From Flammeovirgaceae bacterium (GTDB taxonomy: Bacteria; Bacteroidota; Bacteroidia; Cytophagales; Cyclobacteriaceae), in the NCBI GenBank assembly GCA_021298355.1, contig JAJTEH010000032.1:1-64000 (forward strand): a stretch of 64,000 bases of DNA. Reading direction: 5' to 3'. The notes below the pieces were generated by a model. That model was not told the origin of the DNA. It did no database searches and saw only the letters and a list, made by a program, of their open reading frames with translations. This document shows, in pieces, positions 19,059 through 28,670 of the stretch. The position numbers and the translations under genes were made by a program. Positions within the stretch are counted from its first letter, which is position 1, and the number at the start of each line of letters is the position of its first letter.

Positions 19059-19961
19059 ATGCTAAGCAACGAAAAACTCATCAATGTAAAAGATATGTTG
19101 GTGAAACCTGAAACCGACATCAAACTAAAATCTTATTCTACGCAGTACGAAGGAGAAGCCTTGAATAAGAAAGATGCTGAAAAACTTTTGGAAGAAGGTC
19201 GAAAGCATTTAGCAGAAATTCAAGACGAATTATACGCACACAATAAATACAGTGTATTAATTATTTTTCAGGCGATGGATGCGGCAGGAAAAGATGGCGC
19301 AGTGAAACACATCATGTCGGGTTTTAATCCTCTTGGTGTAAAAGTTTACAGCTTTAAAGCCCCCAACTCGCATGAGTTAGATCACGATTATTTTTGGCGA
19401 CATCAACTAGCATTACCGGCTCGCGGTGAGATTGCTATTCATAATCGTTCGCATTACGAAAATGTATTGGTAACCAAAGTGCATCCGGAATATGTATTGA
19501 ACGAAAATATTCCCGGCATCGATAGTCTTGATAAAATAGATAAAGAATTCTGGAAACAACGTTACAAACAAATCAGACGATTCGAAAAAAACCTGAGCGA
19601 TAATGGAACCATCATTTTAAAATTCTTCTTGCATGTTTCTAAAAAAGAACAGAAAAAAAGATTTCTAGAAAGAATTGACGACCCATCTAAAAACTGGAAA
19701 TTTTCTTTAAGCGATTTAAAAGAAAGAGGATTCTGGAAGGATTATCAGAAAGCGTATGAAGAAGCTTTGAGCGCAACATCAACTGAGTATGCGCCTTGGT
19801 TTGTAATTCCGGCAGATGATAAATGGTTTGCACGCTTGGCTATTGCAGCGGTTATCTACCGACAATTTGGTAAACTAAACTTAAGTTATCCGGTTGTAAG
19901 CGAGCAGCAGAAAGAAGAATTACAAAAAGCCAAACTAAAATTAATGAGCGAGGAAGAATAA
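19059..19961 (+). CDS. Polyphosphate kinase 2 family protein
   Basis: PPK2 enzymes transfer phosphate between polyphosphate and nucleotides. This 300-residue single-domain protein carries the Walker A-like IIFQAMDAAGKDGAVKH, the conserved DHDYFWRHQLALPARGEI, the HNRSHYENVLVTKVHPE segment and the lid-region KFFLHVSKKEQKKRFLERI, as well as APWFVIPADDKWFARLA near the end. Length matches the short PPK2 subfamilies that phosphorylate nucleoside mono- or diphosphates; the exact substrate class cannot be told by eye. It stands alone after a terminator hairpin. Confidence 0.93.
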   Translation: MLSNEKLINVKDMLVKPETDIKLKSYSTQYEGEALNKKDAEKLLEEGRKHLAEIQDELYAHNKYSVLIIFQAMDAAGKDGAVKHIMSGFNPLGVKVYSFKAPNSHELDHDYFWRHQLALPARGEIAIHNRSHYENVLVTKVHPEYVLNENIPGIDSLDKIDKEFWKQRYKQIRRFEKNLSDNGTIILKFFLHVSKKEQKKRFLERIDDPSKNWKFSLSDLKERGFWKDYQKAYEEALSATSTEYAPWFVIPADDKWFARLAIAAVIYRQFGKLNLSYPVVSEQQKEELQKAKLKLMSEEE

Positions 19962-20000
19962 TTGTTATTCAAATTCGTTTAAAAACTTATCTTGCCGTTT

Positions 20001-21254
20001 ATGAAGATAGGTGAAAAGATATTTCTGTTATTTTTAACAAGCACTTTGTTCTTTTTTCAGTCGTGTTCGGATGAGACTGATACTAAGGCTACCCTTTTAG
20101 AGTATCATTCTTTTTCTTCGATTGAAGATTTTAAACAAACCTTATTCGCCATTGCTGGATTACCAGATGATACAGAAAGAGAAATCAGATTAGAAGCCTT
20201 GCTGGATAGCATGGTTAGCAATAATCAGGTTCCATTTGCCATCAACGATTCAGTTATATTTATTTATCAAGGTAACGCATCGCAAGTAAAATGGGTTGGC
20301 GATTTTAATGGATGGAATGCCAATGCCGGTTACAGTGGAAAACAAGTAAGCGGAACCAATGTTTGGATTGCTGAGAAGAGCTTTCCGCCAGATGCCAGGT
20401 TAGATTATAAAATAGTTGTAAACAACAGCACGTGGATTTTAGATCCGCTTAATCGTTTTATTCAATACAGTGGCTTCGGTCCTAATTCAGAATTGCGCAT
20501 GCCCGCATGGCAATATCCACAAGAAACAATTCGTAACGCTGCTGTATTAGGTGGAAACGTTTCGGATAATTATCGTATCAGTTCCGAATACTTAGGCTAT
20601 GATGTGCAGTACAAAATATATACACCAAAGTTATATGCCAACCTTTCCAACTTACCGGTTATTTATGTAACCGATGGTCACGAATATGCAGATACACAGT
20701 TAGGATCGATGGTGATAACACTCGATAACTTAATTGCTCAAAGTGTTATTCCTCCTGTTATCGCTGTTTTTATTGATCCTAGAAATCCGGATAATATTGG
20801 CAGCAACAGACGCATGACTGAATACACAGGCAATCTAAATTTTGCAAATTTTATAGGAGAAGAATTAGTTACAGAAATTGATGCAAATTATAAAACCAGT
20901 GCCAATCCCAGCGATAGAATTATTTTAGGTACATCATTAGGTGGTTTAAACTCAGCCTTTATTGCTTTGGAAAAACCCAGTGTTTTTGGAAATATTGCTA
21001 TGCATTCTCCTGCCTTGTGGTATAACAACCAAAGTGTTTTAAATCGATATAATAGTGCTGATAACATCTCAAACCTAAAATTTTATATCAGTACCGGAAC
21101 CATTAATGATACAGAAGAAGAAGCTTCCGAATTAAAATCTATACTGGTAGCAAAAGAAATCGATCATTACTACATCGCTGTTAACGAGGGGCACTCTTGG
21201 GGAAATTGGCGAGCGAGAATAAAAGATGTGCTGGTTTACTTTTTAGTGGAGTAA
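20001..21254 (+). CDS. Lipoprotein esterase with glycogen-binding-like N-terminal domain
   Basis: A 417-residue predicted lipoprotein: signal helix IFLLFLTSTLFFFQSC with a lipobox cysteine. The middle holds a CBM48-type beta-sandwich (SQVKWVGDFNGWNANAGY, then LDYKIVVNNSTWILDPLN). The C-terminal half is an alpha/beta-hydrolase of the putative esterase (enterochelin esterase-like) family: YVTDGHEYADTQ, the nucleophile elbow GTSLGGLNS and the catalytic histidine in NEGHSWGNW. Natural substrate is unknown. ATG 20001 is preferred to the upstream TTG 19992, because the signal peptide begins there. Confidence 0.88.
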   Translation: MKIGEKIFLLFLTSTLFFFQSCSDETDTKATLLEYHSFSSIEDFKQTLFAIAGLPDDTEREIRLEALLDSMVSNNQVPFAINDSVIFIYQGNASQVKWVGDFNGWNANAGYSGKQVSGTNVWIAEKSFPPDARLDYKIVVNNSTWILDPLNRFIQYSGFGPNSELRMPAWQYPQETIRNAAVLGGNVSDNYRISSEYLGYDVQYKIYTPKLYANLSNLPVIYVTDGHEYADTQLGSMVITLDNLIAQSVIPPVIAVFIDPRNPDNIGSNRRMTEYTGNLNFANFIGEELVTEIDANYKTSANPSDRIILGTSLGGLNSAFIALEKPSVFGNIAMHSPALWYNNQSVLNRYNSADNISNLKFYISTGTINDTEEEASELKSILVAKEIDHYYIAVNEGHSWGNWRARIKDVLVYFLVE

Positions 21255-21280
21255 TGTTGTGATAATTTTTTTGGCTAAGT

Positions 21281-22147
21281 TCATTCTTCTACCACTATTG
21301 CTAATTTTTTATTCTTCACATCTACAGCAATGCGCGTTATATTTTTTAATTTTTTATCAACATTGAAGTTTTCAATTTTTTGCCAACCATTATTAAAGCT
21401 GAATAAGTTTTCTCCATCGCTCATCAATACCAACCCATTGTTAAGCCAAAGTAAATCTTCGCGTTTAGGTAAAGTTTTGGCAAAAGCTGTATTTGTTTTT
21501 CGCTTTCTATCGTAAATGAATATTTCGTTTTCGCCACTATCATTTTTTTGCACATAACTAAAAGCATCTTTTCTGGGGACTTTATGTAACGAACGGCCAA
21601 TGTTTCGAGCCAGAATAGAATCTTTTTGTGTTTGTAAATTGTATAAACGCAACGTTGGCGTAGCATTTTCACCTTCCAAAACAAATAATGCCAATTCATC
21701 AGCCGTTAACCAAACATGATACCCAACAACAAGTTGATTAATCAATACCTTAACTTCTTTATTGTCGACTGAATACAAACCTAAATCTTGTGCGCCATTA
21801 TCGCGTTGGATGATGCATGAAATATTTTTGCCATCGGGTGCAAGCGTGGGAGAGTATTCTCTTTCAGGGGTTTCGGTAAATTTTTCTGTTACCTGCGTTA
21901 TGAAGTTATACGAAAAAATATCGGCACGTCCATTTTCCCGAATCGAACTGTAATAGAGGATGGGTAGCGTTCGGTGAAAATGCGGCTGGTTATCGTAGCC
22001 ATTTCTGTTTGTAATATTAACACCGTTGGTAATTCGAACTTTGTTTTTTTTAACCGATAAATCGAAAAGCCAGATTTCTGTGCCGGGTTGGGCATAGGCA
22101 AACACAGTAGCCAGGGTTAAAAGCAAAAGGAAGATATGTTTCATCAT
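21281..22147 (-). CDS. Secreted beta-propeller-like (TolB/WD40-like) protein
   Basis: A predicted periplasmic or secreted protein of about 288 residues with signal peptide HIFLLLLTLATVFAYAQ. It contains PD40/TolB-type repeats: PILYYSSIRENGRADIFSYN, EYSPTLAPDGKNISCIIQ and ENEIFIYDRKRK match the pattern of short strands that build a six-bladed propeller. No enzyme motif is seen. The frame extends upstream to ATG 22186, which overlaps the YraN stop, so translational coupling is possible. I placed the start at 22147, just before the signal peptide. The function is likely binding or scaffolding. Confidence 0.78.
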   Translation of the reverse strand: MMKHIFLLLLTLATVFAYAQPGTEIWLFDLSVKKNKVRITNGVNITNRNGYDNQPHFHRTLPILYYSSIRENGRADIFSYNFITQVTEKFTETPEREYSPTLAPDGKNISCIIQRDNGAQDLGLYSVDNKEVKVLINQLVVGYHVWLTADELALFVLEGENATPTLRLYNLQTQKDSILARNIGRSLHKVPRKDAFSYVQKNDSGENEIFIYDRKRKTNTAFAKTLPKREDLLWLNNGLVLMSDGENLFSFNNGWQKIENFNVDKKLKNITRIAVDVKNKKLAIVVEE

Positions 22148-22185
22148 AATCAGATTTCTAGTAGTTGTTGTACTCTTTTTTTTCA

Positions 22186-22536
22186 TCAGTAAAAAGCATC
22201 TTCAAAGTGTATAATTTCTTTTTTCGTTCCGTTAGTAATTGCAATTACATCAAATCTAATTGGGCCTTGCCATTTTTTTTCAATCAGGTAAGCTTCGGCT
22301 CCCTCCATAATTTTTGCAGCTTTTTTTCCGGTAACTGCCGCTTCGGGCATTCCGAATTTTAGTTGTGCTCTGCTTTTCACTTCAACAAAAACCAACACCT
22401 TTTCTTTTTTAGCAATAATGTCAATCTCAGCGTGTTTATATCGGTAATTTCTTTCCACAATTTCGTAGCCTTTTGCACTCAGAAAATTGGCGGCATCCTC
22501 CTCGGCTTTCATGCCTTTTGTTTTTTTGTCGGTCAT
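22186..22536 (-). CDS. YraN family protein (UPF0102)
   Basis: A 116-residue protein of the UPF0102/YraN family, which has a restriction-endonuclease-like fold and unknown function. The family pattern is clear: KGMKAEEDAANFLSAKGYEI, VERNYRYKHAEIDIIAKKE (with the conserved EIDI) and LVFVEVKSRA (EVK). These acidic and lysine residues correspond to a PD-(D/E)xK-like site. Length is standard. Its stop overlaps the first possible start of the downstream secreted protein, and the isomerase gene diverges upstream. Confidence 0.94.
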   Translation of the reverse strand: MTDKKTKGMKAEEDAANFLSAKGYEIVERNYRYKHAEIDIIAKKEKVLVFVEVKSRAQLKFGMPEAAVTGKKAAKIMEGAEAYLIEKKWQGPIRFDVIAITNGTKKEIIHFEDAFY

Positions 22537-22554
22537 GGAATTGTTCTACCTTTG
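22525..22554 (+). promoter_or_regulatory. Bacteroidota-type promoter for the isomerase-lipB genes
   Basis: TTTG (22525-22528), an 18-bp spacer and a perfect TAnnTTTG element, TACCTTTG (22547-22554), precede the GTG start at 22576. The predicted transcript start is about 15 bp before the start codon. Confidence 0.65.
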
Positions 22555-22575
22555 TTGCTAAAATAAGGATAGAAA

Positions 22576-23583
22576 GTGTCAACAACTAAGAAGTACATCG
22601 AAGGTTTTACCCGTCAGCTGGCGGATGCGCTAAAAATTGGCGAAGGATTAGATTTAGTAAGGCCGGGTAGCGACATCCGAAATGTAGTAATTGCAGGCAT
22701 GGGTGGTTCGGGCATCGGGGCTAATTTGGTGGAGTCGTTAACGTTTGGTCGTATTCCTATTCCCATAACAGTAATCAAAAGTTATAACATTCCGCAGTTT
22801 GTTAGTCCGCACACTTTGTTTGTGGCCAGCTCTTACAGCGGCAACACAGAAGAAACCATTGCGGCATTAAACAAAGCATTACTAAAGCGTGCGCATTGTA
22901 TAGTTATTGCCAGTGGTGGTAAAATTTTAGACATCGCGAAAGAGTATAATTTGTTTTACATACAAGTGCCGGCCGGCTCTGAAAGCCCACGAGCCATGTT
23001 GGGTTATAACATGATTGCCCTGCTTTCTTTGTTGTACCACACCAACTTAATTGGCGCGGCTTACATTAAAGAAACAGAAAATGCCATTGAGTTTTTAGAC
23101 AGGGGCGAAAAAGGCATTCAATCAGAAGCAGAACTTATTGCGAAGAAATTAAAAGGTAAGTTACCCGTAATTTATTGCGACCAACGTTTACATGCCATCG
23201 CCTTGCGTTTTCAACAACAGATAAATGAAAACTCTAAACAATTTGCACACGTTAACACTTTCCCCGAAATGAACCATAACGAACTGGTAGGTTGGCGTTT
23301 TCCGGAAGCGTTGATGCAAATGATGCAACCGATTTATCTCTATTCCGACCACGACCATGAGCGAGTTGAAAAACGCATGGAAATATGCAGAGAAATGTTA
23401 GAGAAAAAATCGCATACGATTATTGATATAATTGGTGAAGGTGCTTCGCTGTTAGAACAATATTTTTATCTGATTCACCTAACCGACTGGATATCTTTCT
23501 ACCTAGCTAAAGAAAACGGAGTAGAAGCAGACACTATCGAGCCTATTATCTATTTAAAAAATGAATTGGATAAGATTAAGTGA
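22576..23583 (+). CDS. Bifunctional phosphoglucose/phosphomannose isomerase
   Basis: A 335-residue SIS-fold isomerase of the bifunctional PGI/PMI type, which interconverts glucose 6-phosphate and mannose 6-phosphate with fructose 6-phosphate. The first SIS domain shows VVIAGMGGSGIGANLVESL and VASSYSGNTEETIAALN, with the phosphate-binding serines. Later are the conserved PRAMLGYNMIALLSLLYH, the NTFPEMNHNELVGW segment with the catalytic glutamate and histidine, and a C-terminal DWISFYLA helix. Length is typical. It starts at GTG, and its stop overlaps the lipB start, so the two are translationally coupled. Confidence 0.93.
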   Translation: MSTTKKYIEGFTRQLADALKIGEGLDLVRPGSDIRNVVIAGMGGSGIGANLVESLTFGRIPIPITVIKSYNIPQFVSPHTLFVASSYSGNTEETIAALNKALLKRAHCIVIASGGKILDIAKEYNLFYIQVPAGSESPRAMLGYNMIALLSLLYHTNLIGAAYIKETENAIEFLDRGEKGIQSEAELIAKKLKGKLPVIYCDQRLHAIALRFQQQINENSKQFAHVNTFPEMNHNELVGWRFPEALMQMMQPIYLYSDHDHERVEKRMEICREMLEKKSHTIIDIIGEGASLLEQYFYLIHLTDWISFYLAKENGVEADTIEPIIYLKNELDKIK

Positions 23584-24317
23584 ATTCCAACATCAATAAA
23601 ACGGTAACACTCATTAACAAAGGGATGTTTCCCTACAAGGAAGCCTGGGATTACCAGGCTTTTTTATTCAATCAAATTTTAGAAATTAAATCGGCCAATC
23701 GAAATCTTGCCATTGAAGAACAAAAAGAAACACCTAATTATTTGATAACCTGCGAGCATCCGCCTGTTTATACATTAGGTAAAAGTGGCGATGAGAAAAA
23801 TTTATTACTGGATAACGCTCAGCTACAGAATGTAGGAGCTACTTATTTTCACATCAACAGAGGAGGCGATATTACCTTTCATGGGCCGGGGCAATTGGTG
23901 GTTTATCCTATCCTCGATTTAGAAAATTTTTTTACAGACATCCATCAATACATGCGGTTGTTAGAAGAGGCGGTAATCTTAACGTGTAAAGATTTTGGTA
24001 TAGAAGCCGGCAGAATAAAAGGCTTAACCGGAGTTTGGGTTGGCGAAGGAGATTCGGCCAGAAAAATTTGTGCGATGGGCGTTAAAACCAGCCGATGGGT
24101 AACCATGCACGGATTGGCTTTGAATGTTAATACTGATTTAAATTTTTTTAACCACATCGTTCCGTGTGGCATCAGCGATAAAGCCGTTACCTCCATGCAA
24201 AAAGAAAGCGGTGTGGAATTAAACTTTGCTGCTGTGCATACTGTTTTTGTTAAGCATATCGCCATGTTATTTGGTTTTATCTTACCACCAGAAAAAGGTT
24301 TATTCGAAACAAAATAA
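23580..24317 (+). CDS. lipB: Lipoyl(octanoyl) transferase LipB
   Basis: LipB transfers octanoate from acyl carrier protein to lipoyl domains of 2-oxoacid dehydrogenases, the first step of protein lipoylation. The 245-residue sequence contains the family blocks LITCEHPPVYTLGKSG, HINRGGDITFHGPGQLVVYP, GLTGVWVGE and ICAMGVKTSRWVTMHGLALN (with the catalytic lysine), and the acyl-thioester cysteine in HIVPCGISDKAVTSM. All catalytic residues are visible. The start GTG at 23580 overlaps the TGA stop of the isomerase by 4 bp. Confidence 0.97.
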   Translation: MNSNINKTVTLINKGMFPYKEAWDYQAFLFNQILEIKSANRNLAIEEQKETPNYLITCEHPPVYTLGKSGDEKNLLLDNAQLQNVGATYFHINRGGDITFHGPGQLVVYPILDLENFFTDIHQYMRLLEEAVILTCKDFGIEAGRIKGLTGVWVGEGDSARKICAMGVKTSRWVTMHGLALNVNTDLNFFNHIVPCGISDKAVTSMQKESGVELNFAAVHTVFVKHIAMLFGFILPPEKGLFETK

Positions 24318-24351
24318 TGGCAACTTTACTACACCTCTATTTTTAAAGTAT

Positions 24352-24756
24352 ATGATTAAAGATCTGGAAATTCCTCAAGTTGTAAACGTTACAATCGCTG
24401 TTGCCCGAAAGCAAGCCATTGGCGAAAGCGATGAGTGGTTGGTATATCTGATAAACAACAACGAATTTCCAATAGAAAATACGTTAGTATCCAGCAATGG
24501 GTATGGCGAGAAAAATGGCGAACAACAAAAAACATCTATCCTCAGGCATTATTTACAAACTATTCCAGCACATAGCACAGCGTTAATTGAACCCATCGAT
24601 AAAAATGTATTTCACCTCAATAACGAGTATTGGGTAAGTTATTACATCGGCAATAAAATATTCGATAAACGTTTTATATTCGTACCCGATACCATTTGCG
24701 AAGCCAACCTCAGGTTTGTTAAAGAATTAAATATGGAAGCCGTGCTGCATTCTTAA
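24352..24756 (+). CDS. Conserved hypothetical protein
   Basis: A 134-residue cytoplasmic protein without signal or membrane segments. It begins MIKDLEIPQVVNVTIAVARK and contains DEWLVYLINNNEFPIENTLV, KTSILRHYLQTIPAHSTALI and NEYWVSYYIGNKIFDKRFIF. The alternating strands suggest an Ig-like or beta-sandwich fold. Similar proteins occur in many Bacteroidota without a known function. ATG 24352 follows lipB by 34 bp, and only one base separates its stop from the exonuclease ATG, so it belongs to the same operon. An upstream-extended frame to 24226 overlaps lipB and is not credible. Confidence 0.85.
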   Translation: MIKDLEIPQVVNVTIAVARKQAIGESDEWLVYLINNNEFPIENTLVSSNGYGEKNGEQQKTSILRHYLQTIPAHSTALIEPIDKNVFHLNNEYWVSYYIGNKIFDKRFIFVPDTICEANLRFVKELNMEAVLHS

Positions 24757-24757
24757 C

Positions 24758-25471
24758 ATGATAAAAGAACTTAAAAACATCCTCTTCCTTGACATCGAAA
24801 CGGTAGCCACTACCAACAACTTCAATACCCTAGACGAACGCCTGAAAACGCAGTGGCAGCGAAAGGCATCTTACTTAAAAAGAGAAACCCATCAAAGCGA
24901 TGAAGATCTTTTTCATGAACGTGCCGGTATTTATGCGGAGTTCGGAAAAATTGTTTGCATTGCCATTGGCAAAGTAGTCGATCAACCTGATGGAAGTTTG
25001 GCTTTAAAAACCAAAGCTTTTTACGGACACAGCGAAAAAGAAATACTCACTTCTTTTTCTGAAACCATACAAAAACTACCTAAGAACACTTTGTTGTGTG
25101 CACACAACGGTAAAGAATTTGATTATCCGTATTTATGCAGGCGCATGCTCATCAACGAAGTTGCCTTACCGCACATTTTACAAATAGCCGGAAAAAAATC
25201 GTGGGAAGTAAACCACCTCGATACGCTCGAACTTTGGAAATTCGGAGATTACAAACACTTTACCTCACTCGATTTACTCGCTACAATTTTCAATCTTCCC
25301 TCCTCTAAAAATGATATGGACGGAAGTAAAGTCAATTTCGTATATTACAAAGAAGATAACCTGGAGAAAATTAAAAACTATTGCCTGGCAGATGTTTCCG
25401 TTCTTGCACAATTATACATAAAGATGAAAGCATTGCCGGTTCCCCTCCCTTTATTACAGATTAACAGTTAA
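24758..25471 (+). CDS. 3'-5' exonuclease, DEDD family
   Basis: A 237-residue RNase H-like exonuclease of the kind annotated as predicted 3'-5' exonuclease related to the polymerase B exonuclease domain. Exo I is FLDIETV near residue 12, Exo II is LLCAHNGKEFDYPYLCRR near residue 112, and Exo III is NYCLADVSVLAQLY near the C-terminus, giving the four acidic residues. It would degrade DNA or RNA from the 3' end in the cytoplasm. It is followed after one base by the RNase R gene, which suggests a shared nucleic-acid turnover operon. Confidence 0.88.
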   Translation: MIKELKNILFLDIETVATTNNFNTLDERLKTQWQRKASYLKRETHQSDEDLFHERAGIYAEFGKIVCIAIGKVVDQPDGSLALKTKAFYGHSEKEILTSFSETIQKLPKNTLLCAHNGKEFDYPYLCRRMLINEVALPHILQIAGKKSWEVNHLDTLELWKFGDYKHFTSLDLLATIFNLPSSKNDMDGSKVNFVYYKEDNLEKIKNYCLADVSVLAQLYIKMKALPVPLPLLQINS

Positions 25472-25472
25472 C

Positions 25473-28400
25473 ATGCCAAAAGAAAAAAACACGAATAAGA
25501 AAAAAGGAAATACCTTTTTAGAAAAAGCAAAACAGATTGTAACACAAATATTTTCTGATAACCCCGGTAAGGCTTATACCATTAAGCAAATTGCCAAGAA
25601 AGCACAAATCAAAAAGAAAGAAGATCTTAAACTGATAACTAACTATATTTTTGATTTAGAACAAGAAGGTTCTATTCGCGAAATAAGCGATGGAAAATAC
25701 GCAGCATCGCGTGCCCTAAATACCATCACCGGAGTTGTAGATCATGTTAGTTCGCGCTTTGCCTACGTACGCATGGGGGCAGATGCTCAAGATATTTTTA
25801 TCAAAGCAAAAGATTTAGGTTCGGCAGTAGATGGCGATACGGTTGCCATTTCTGTTTACAAAACCAGACATGGCGAACATCCCGAAGGCAAAGTTGTTGA
25901 AGTGATTCAACGCGGGCGCAATAAATATGTGGGCAGAATAGAAGTTTCTAAAAACTATGCTTTCGTTGTACCCGATTACAGAAAAATGCATCAGGATTTT
26001 TTTGTTTACCCTGAAAACATTAACGGAGCTAAAACCAACGATAAAGTAATTGTTGAAATTGTAAACTGGGGTGGTGCAGAAAAAAGTCCGGAAGCAAAAG
26101 TTGTAGACATATTAGGCAAGGCCGGAGAAAACGAAGCTGAGATACATTCTATCATGGCTGAGTTTGGTTTACCGTTTCAGTTTCCGGAACAAGTATTAAA
26201 CGAAAGTAAAAAGATAGAAGAAGGCATTACCGCAGAAGAAATAAAGAAGCGTTGGGATTTTAGAAATGTAACAACCTTTACCATCGACCCAGAAGATGCC
26301 AAAGATTTTGACGATGCCTTGAGCTACCGCGAGTTGCCATCGGGCAATATTGAAGTTGGCGTGCATATAGCTGACGTTACGCATTATGTAAAAGAAAACA
26401 CCGCCTTAGAAGAAGAAGCCTTCGAACGTGCCACATCGGTTTACCTGGTAGACAGAACCATTCCGATGTTACCGGAAAAATTAAGCAACGAACTTTGCTC
26501 TTTACGACCTAACGAAGACAAACTAACATTCGCAGCAGTTTTTGAGCTAGATGATCAGGCAAAAATTATAAAAGAATGGTTTGGCCGCACCATTATCCAT
26601 TCTGATAAAAGATTTTCTTACGAAGAAGCACAAACTGTTTTAGAAACAGGAGAAGGTCCATTCAATAAAGAATTGAAAAAATTGAATCAGTTAGCTTATG
26701 CTTTAAAGAAAGATAGATTTAAAAAAGGAGCTGTTAACTTCGAAACCACAGAAGTAAAATTTAAACTGGATGCAAACGGAAAACCATTAGCGGTAATTCC
26801 TAAAGTGCGAAAAGATGCCCATAAACTAATTGAAGAGTTTATGTTGCTGGCCAACAAGCGCGTAGCTACTTACATATATAACATGAAGAAAGGCGAACAA
26901 AAAAATACGTTTGTTTACCGCACGCACGATCATCCCGATCCGCAAAAAGTACAAGACTTTGCTTTGTTTGCTAAACAATTTGGGCACACACTCGCTATCG
27001 AAGATAAATCCATTTCAAAATCTTTAAATAGTTTGATGGAAGAAATCGAAGGTAAACCCGAGCAAAATGTGTTGCAATCTTTAGCTGTTCGCGCCATGGC
27101 CAAAGCAAAATACACCACCGAAGCCAAAGCACATTTTGGTTTAGCTTTCGATCATTATTCTCATTTCACTTCTCCTATCCGCAGGTATCCGGATATGATG
27201 GCGCATCGCTTGTTGCAACATTACATCGATGGAAAAGCATCGGCTGATAAAGCAGTGTACGAGAAAAAGTGCATTCACTCTTCAGAAAGAGAAAAACGTG
27301 CAGCAGATGCCGAGCGTGCTTCCATTAAATACAAACAAGTGGAGTTTATGGCCGCTGCCGAAAAGAAAGATTATGCAGGCATTATTTCTGGTGTTACCGA
27401 GTGGGGAATTTTTGTAGAAATCATCGAAACAAAATGCGAAGGCATGATTCGCTTGGCAGATTTAGATGATGATTATTACGAGTTTGATGAACGCAATTAT
27501 TGCGTACGCGGCAAACGCAACGGAAAGAAATTTACACTTGGTGATAGCATAAAAGTAAATGTAAAGAAAACCGATATCGATAAACGATTGATTGATTTGG
27601 TTTTTGCAGAAGAACAAAAACAAATAAACCGAAAACCAAGCACTAAAACATACAAGGAAGAAGAAGTTAATAACAAATTCCGATTGAACCTTATGCTTTC
27701 TCAACTTACACAAATAGAAAAAGAAATAGCCAAACAAAAGTGGGGTAAAGAACCTGCCAGTTTATACGAACCCATTCGGTACATCATGCAATTGGGTGGA
27801 AAGCGCATGCGCCCGCTGTTGGTGCTATTGGCTTATCAATTGTATAAAAAAGAGGTGAAGCAGGTTTTGCCATATGCCATTGCCGTTGAAGCCTTTCATA
27901 ATTTTACCTTGATGCATGACGATATTATGGACAATGCACCGCTCAGGCGTGGCATGGCAACCGTTCACGAAAAATGGAATACGAACACAGCCATTTTATC
28001 GGGAGATGTGATGCTTGTAAAAGTGTACGACATGTTTTTATCCTTGCCTGATAAAAAATTGAAAGAAGTATTATTCGCTTTTAATCAATGTGCAGCCGAA
28101 GTGTGCGAAGGCCAACAATGGGATATGGAATTCGAAAGCATGCCGAGTGTTAGCGAAAAGCAATACATAAACATGATTAAATTAAAAACGGCTGTGTTAT
28201 TGGGTTTCTCTTTACAGTTAGGTGCGATGTTAGCTAACGCAAAACCCGCACAGCAAAAAGATTTGTATCAGTTCGGTGTAAACATTGGGATTGGTTTTCA
28301 GCTTAAAGATGATTTACTAGATGCTTATGCCGACCCTGATAAATTTGGCAAACAAGTAGGAGGTGATATTATTGCGAATAAAAAAACCTATTTACTCATA

Positions 28401-28658
28401 CAAGCCTTAGAGCGCGCTAATCCATCACAATTAAAAGAATTGCAACATTGGTTAAGTGTAAAACTATTCGATAAAGAAGAAAAGGTAAAAGCTGTAAAAG
28501 CCATTTACGATGCCACAGGCGTTCCTGCATTAACAGAAAAAAAATCAAAGGCTTATTTTAAAAAAGGATTCGATAGTTTGGAAAACATTAAAGGAGATAG
28601 AAAAGCTAAAGAAACACTAATTCAATTTACTCAAGATTTAATTGTACGGCAGAAGTAA
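25473..28658 (+). CDS. RNase R fused to a polyprenyl synthetase
   Basis: One uninterrupted frame of 1061 residues encodes two complete enzymes. Residues 1 to about 735 are RNase R: N-terminal winged helix and cold-shock domains, the RNB catalytic block TIDPEDAKDFDDALSYRE with its aspartates, HFTSPIRRYPDMMAHRLLQH, and a C-terminal S1 domain (GIISGVTEWGIFVEI). Residues 741 to 1061 are a trans-isoprenyl diphosphate synthase with LGGKRMRPLLVLLA, the first Asp-rich motif LMHDDIMDNAPLRRG near 815 and the second GFQLKDDLLDAYAD near 945. An internal ATG at 27693 is a natural start for the second enzyme. A double stop, TAATAA at 27668-27673, lies just out of frame, so one base gained or lost there would have joined two formerly separate genes. 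Either a true fusion or a sequencing error; both halves look intact. Confidence 0.92.
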   Translation: MPKEKNTNKKKGNTFLEKAKQIVTQIFSDNPGKAYTIKQIAKKAQIKKKEDLKLITNYIFDLEQEGSIREISDGKYAASRALNTITGVVDHVSSRFAYVRMGADAQDIFIKAKDLGSAVDGDTVAISVYKTRHGEHPEGKVVEVIQRGRNKYVGRIEVSKNYAFVVPDYRKMHQDFFVYPENINGAKTNDKVIVEIVNWGGAEKSPEAKVVDILGKAGENEAEIHSIMAEFGLPFQFPEQVLNESKKIEEGITAEEIKKRWDFRNVTTFTIDPEDAKDFDDALSYRELPSGNIEVGVHIADVTHYVKENTALEEEAFERATSVYLVDRTIPMLPEKLSNELCSLRPNEDKLTFAAVFELDDQAKIIKEWFGRTIIHSDKRFSYEEAQTVLETGEGPFNKELKKLNQLAYALKKDRFKKGAVNFETTEVKFKLDANGKPLAVIPKVRKDAHKLIEEFMLLANKRVATYIYNMKKGEQKNTFVYRTHDHPDPQKVQDFALFAKQFGHTLAIEDKSISKSLNSLMEEIEGKPEQNVLQSLAVRAMAKAKYTTEAKAHFGLAFDHYSHFTSPIRRYPDMMAHRLLQHYIDGKASADKAVYEKKCIHSSEREKRAADAERASIKYKQVEFMAAAEKKDYAGIISGVTEWGIFVEIIETKCEGMIRLADLDDDYYEFDERNYCVRGKRNGKKFTLGDSIKVNVKKTDIDKRLIDLVFAEEQKQINRKPSTKTYKEEEVNNKFRLNLMLSQLTQIEKEIAKQKWGKEPASLYEPIRYIMQLGGKRMRPLLVLLAYQLYKKEVKQVLPYAIAVEAFHNFTLMHDDIMDNAPLRRGMATVHEKWNTNTAILSGDVMLVKVYDMFLSLPDKKLKEVLFAFNQCAAEVCEGQQWDMEFESMPSVSEKQYINMIKLKTAVLLGFSLQLGAMLANAKPAQQKDLYQFGVNIGIGFQLKDDLLDAYADPDKFGKQVGGDIIANKKTYLLIQALERANPSQLKELQHWLSVKLFDKEEKVKAVKAIYDATGVPALTEKKSKAYFKKGFDSLENIKGDRKAKETLIQFTQDLIVRQK

Positions 28659-28670
28659 GCTGTTCTAAAA

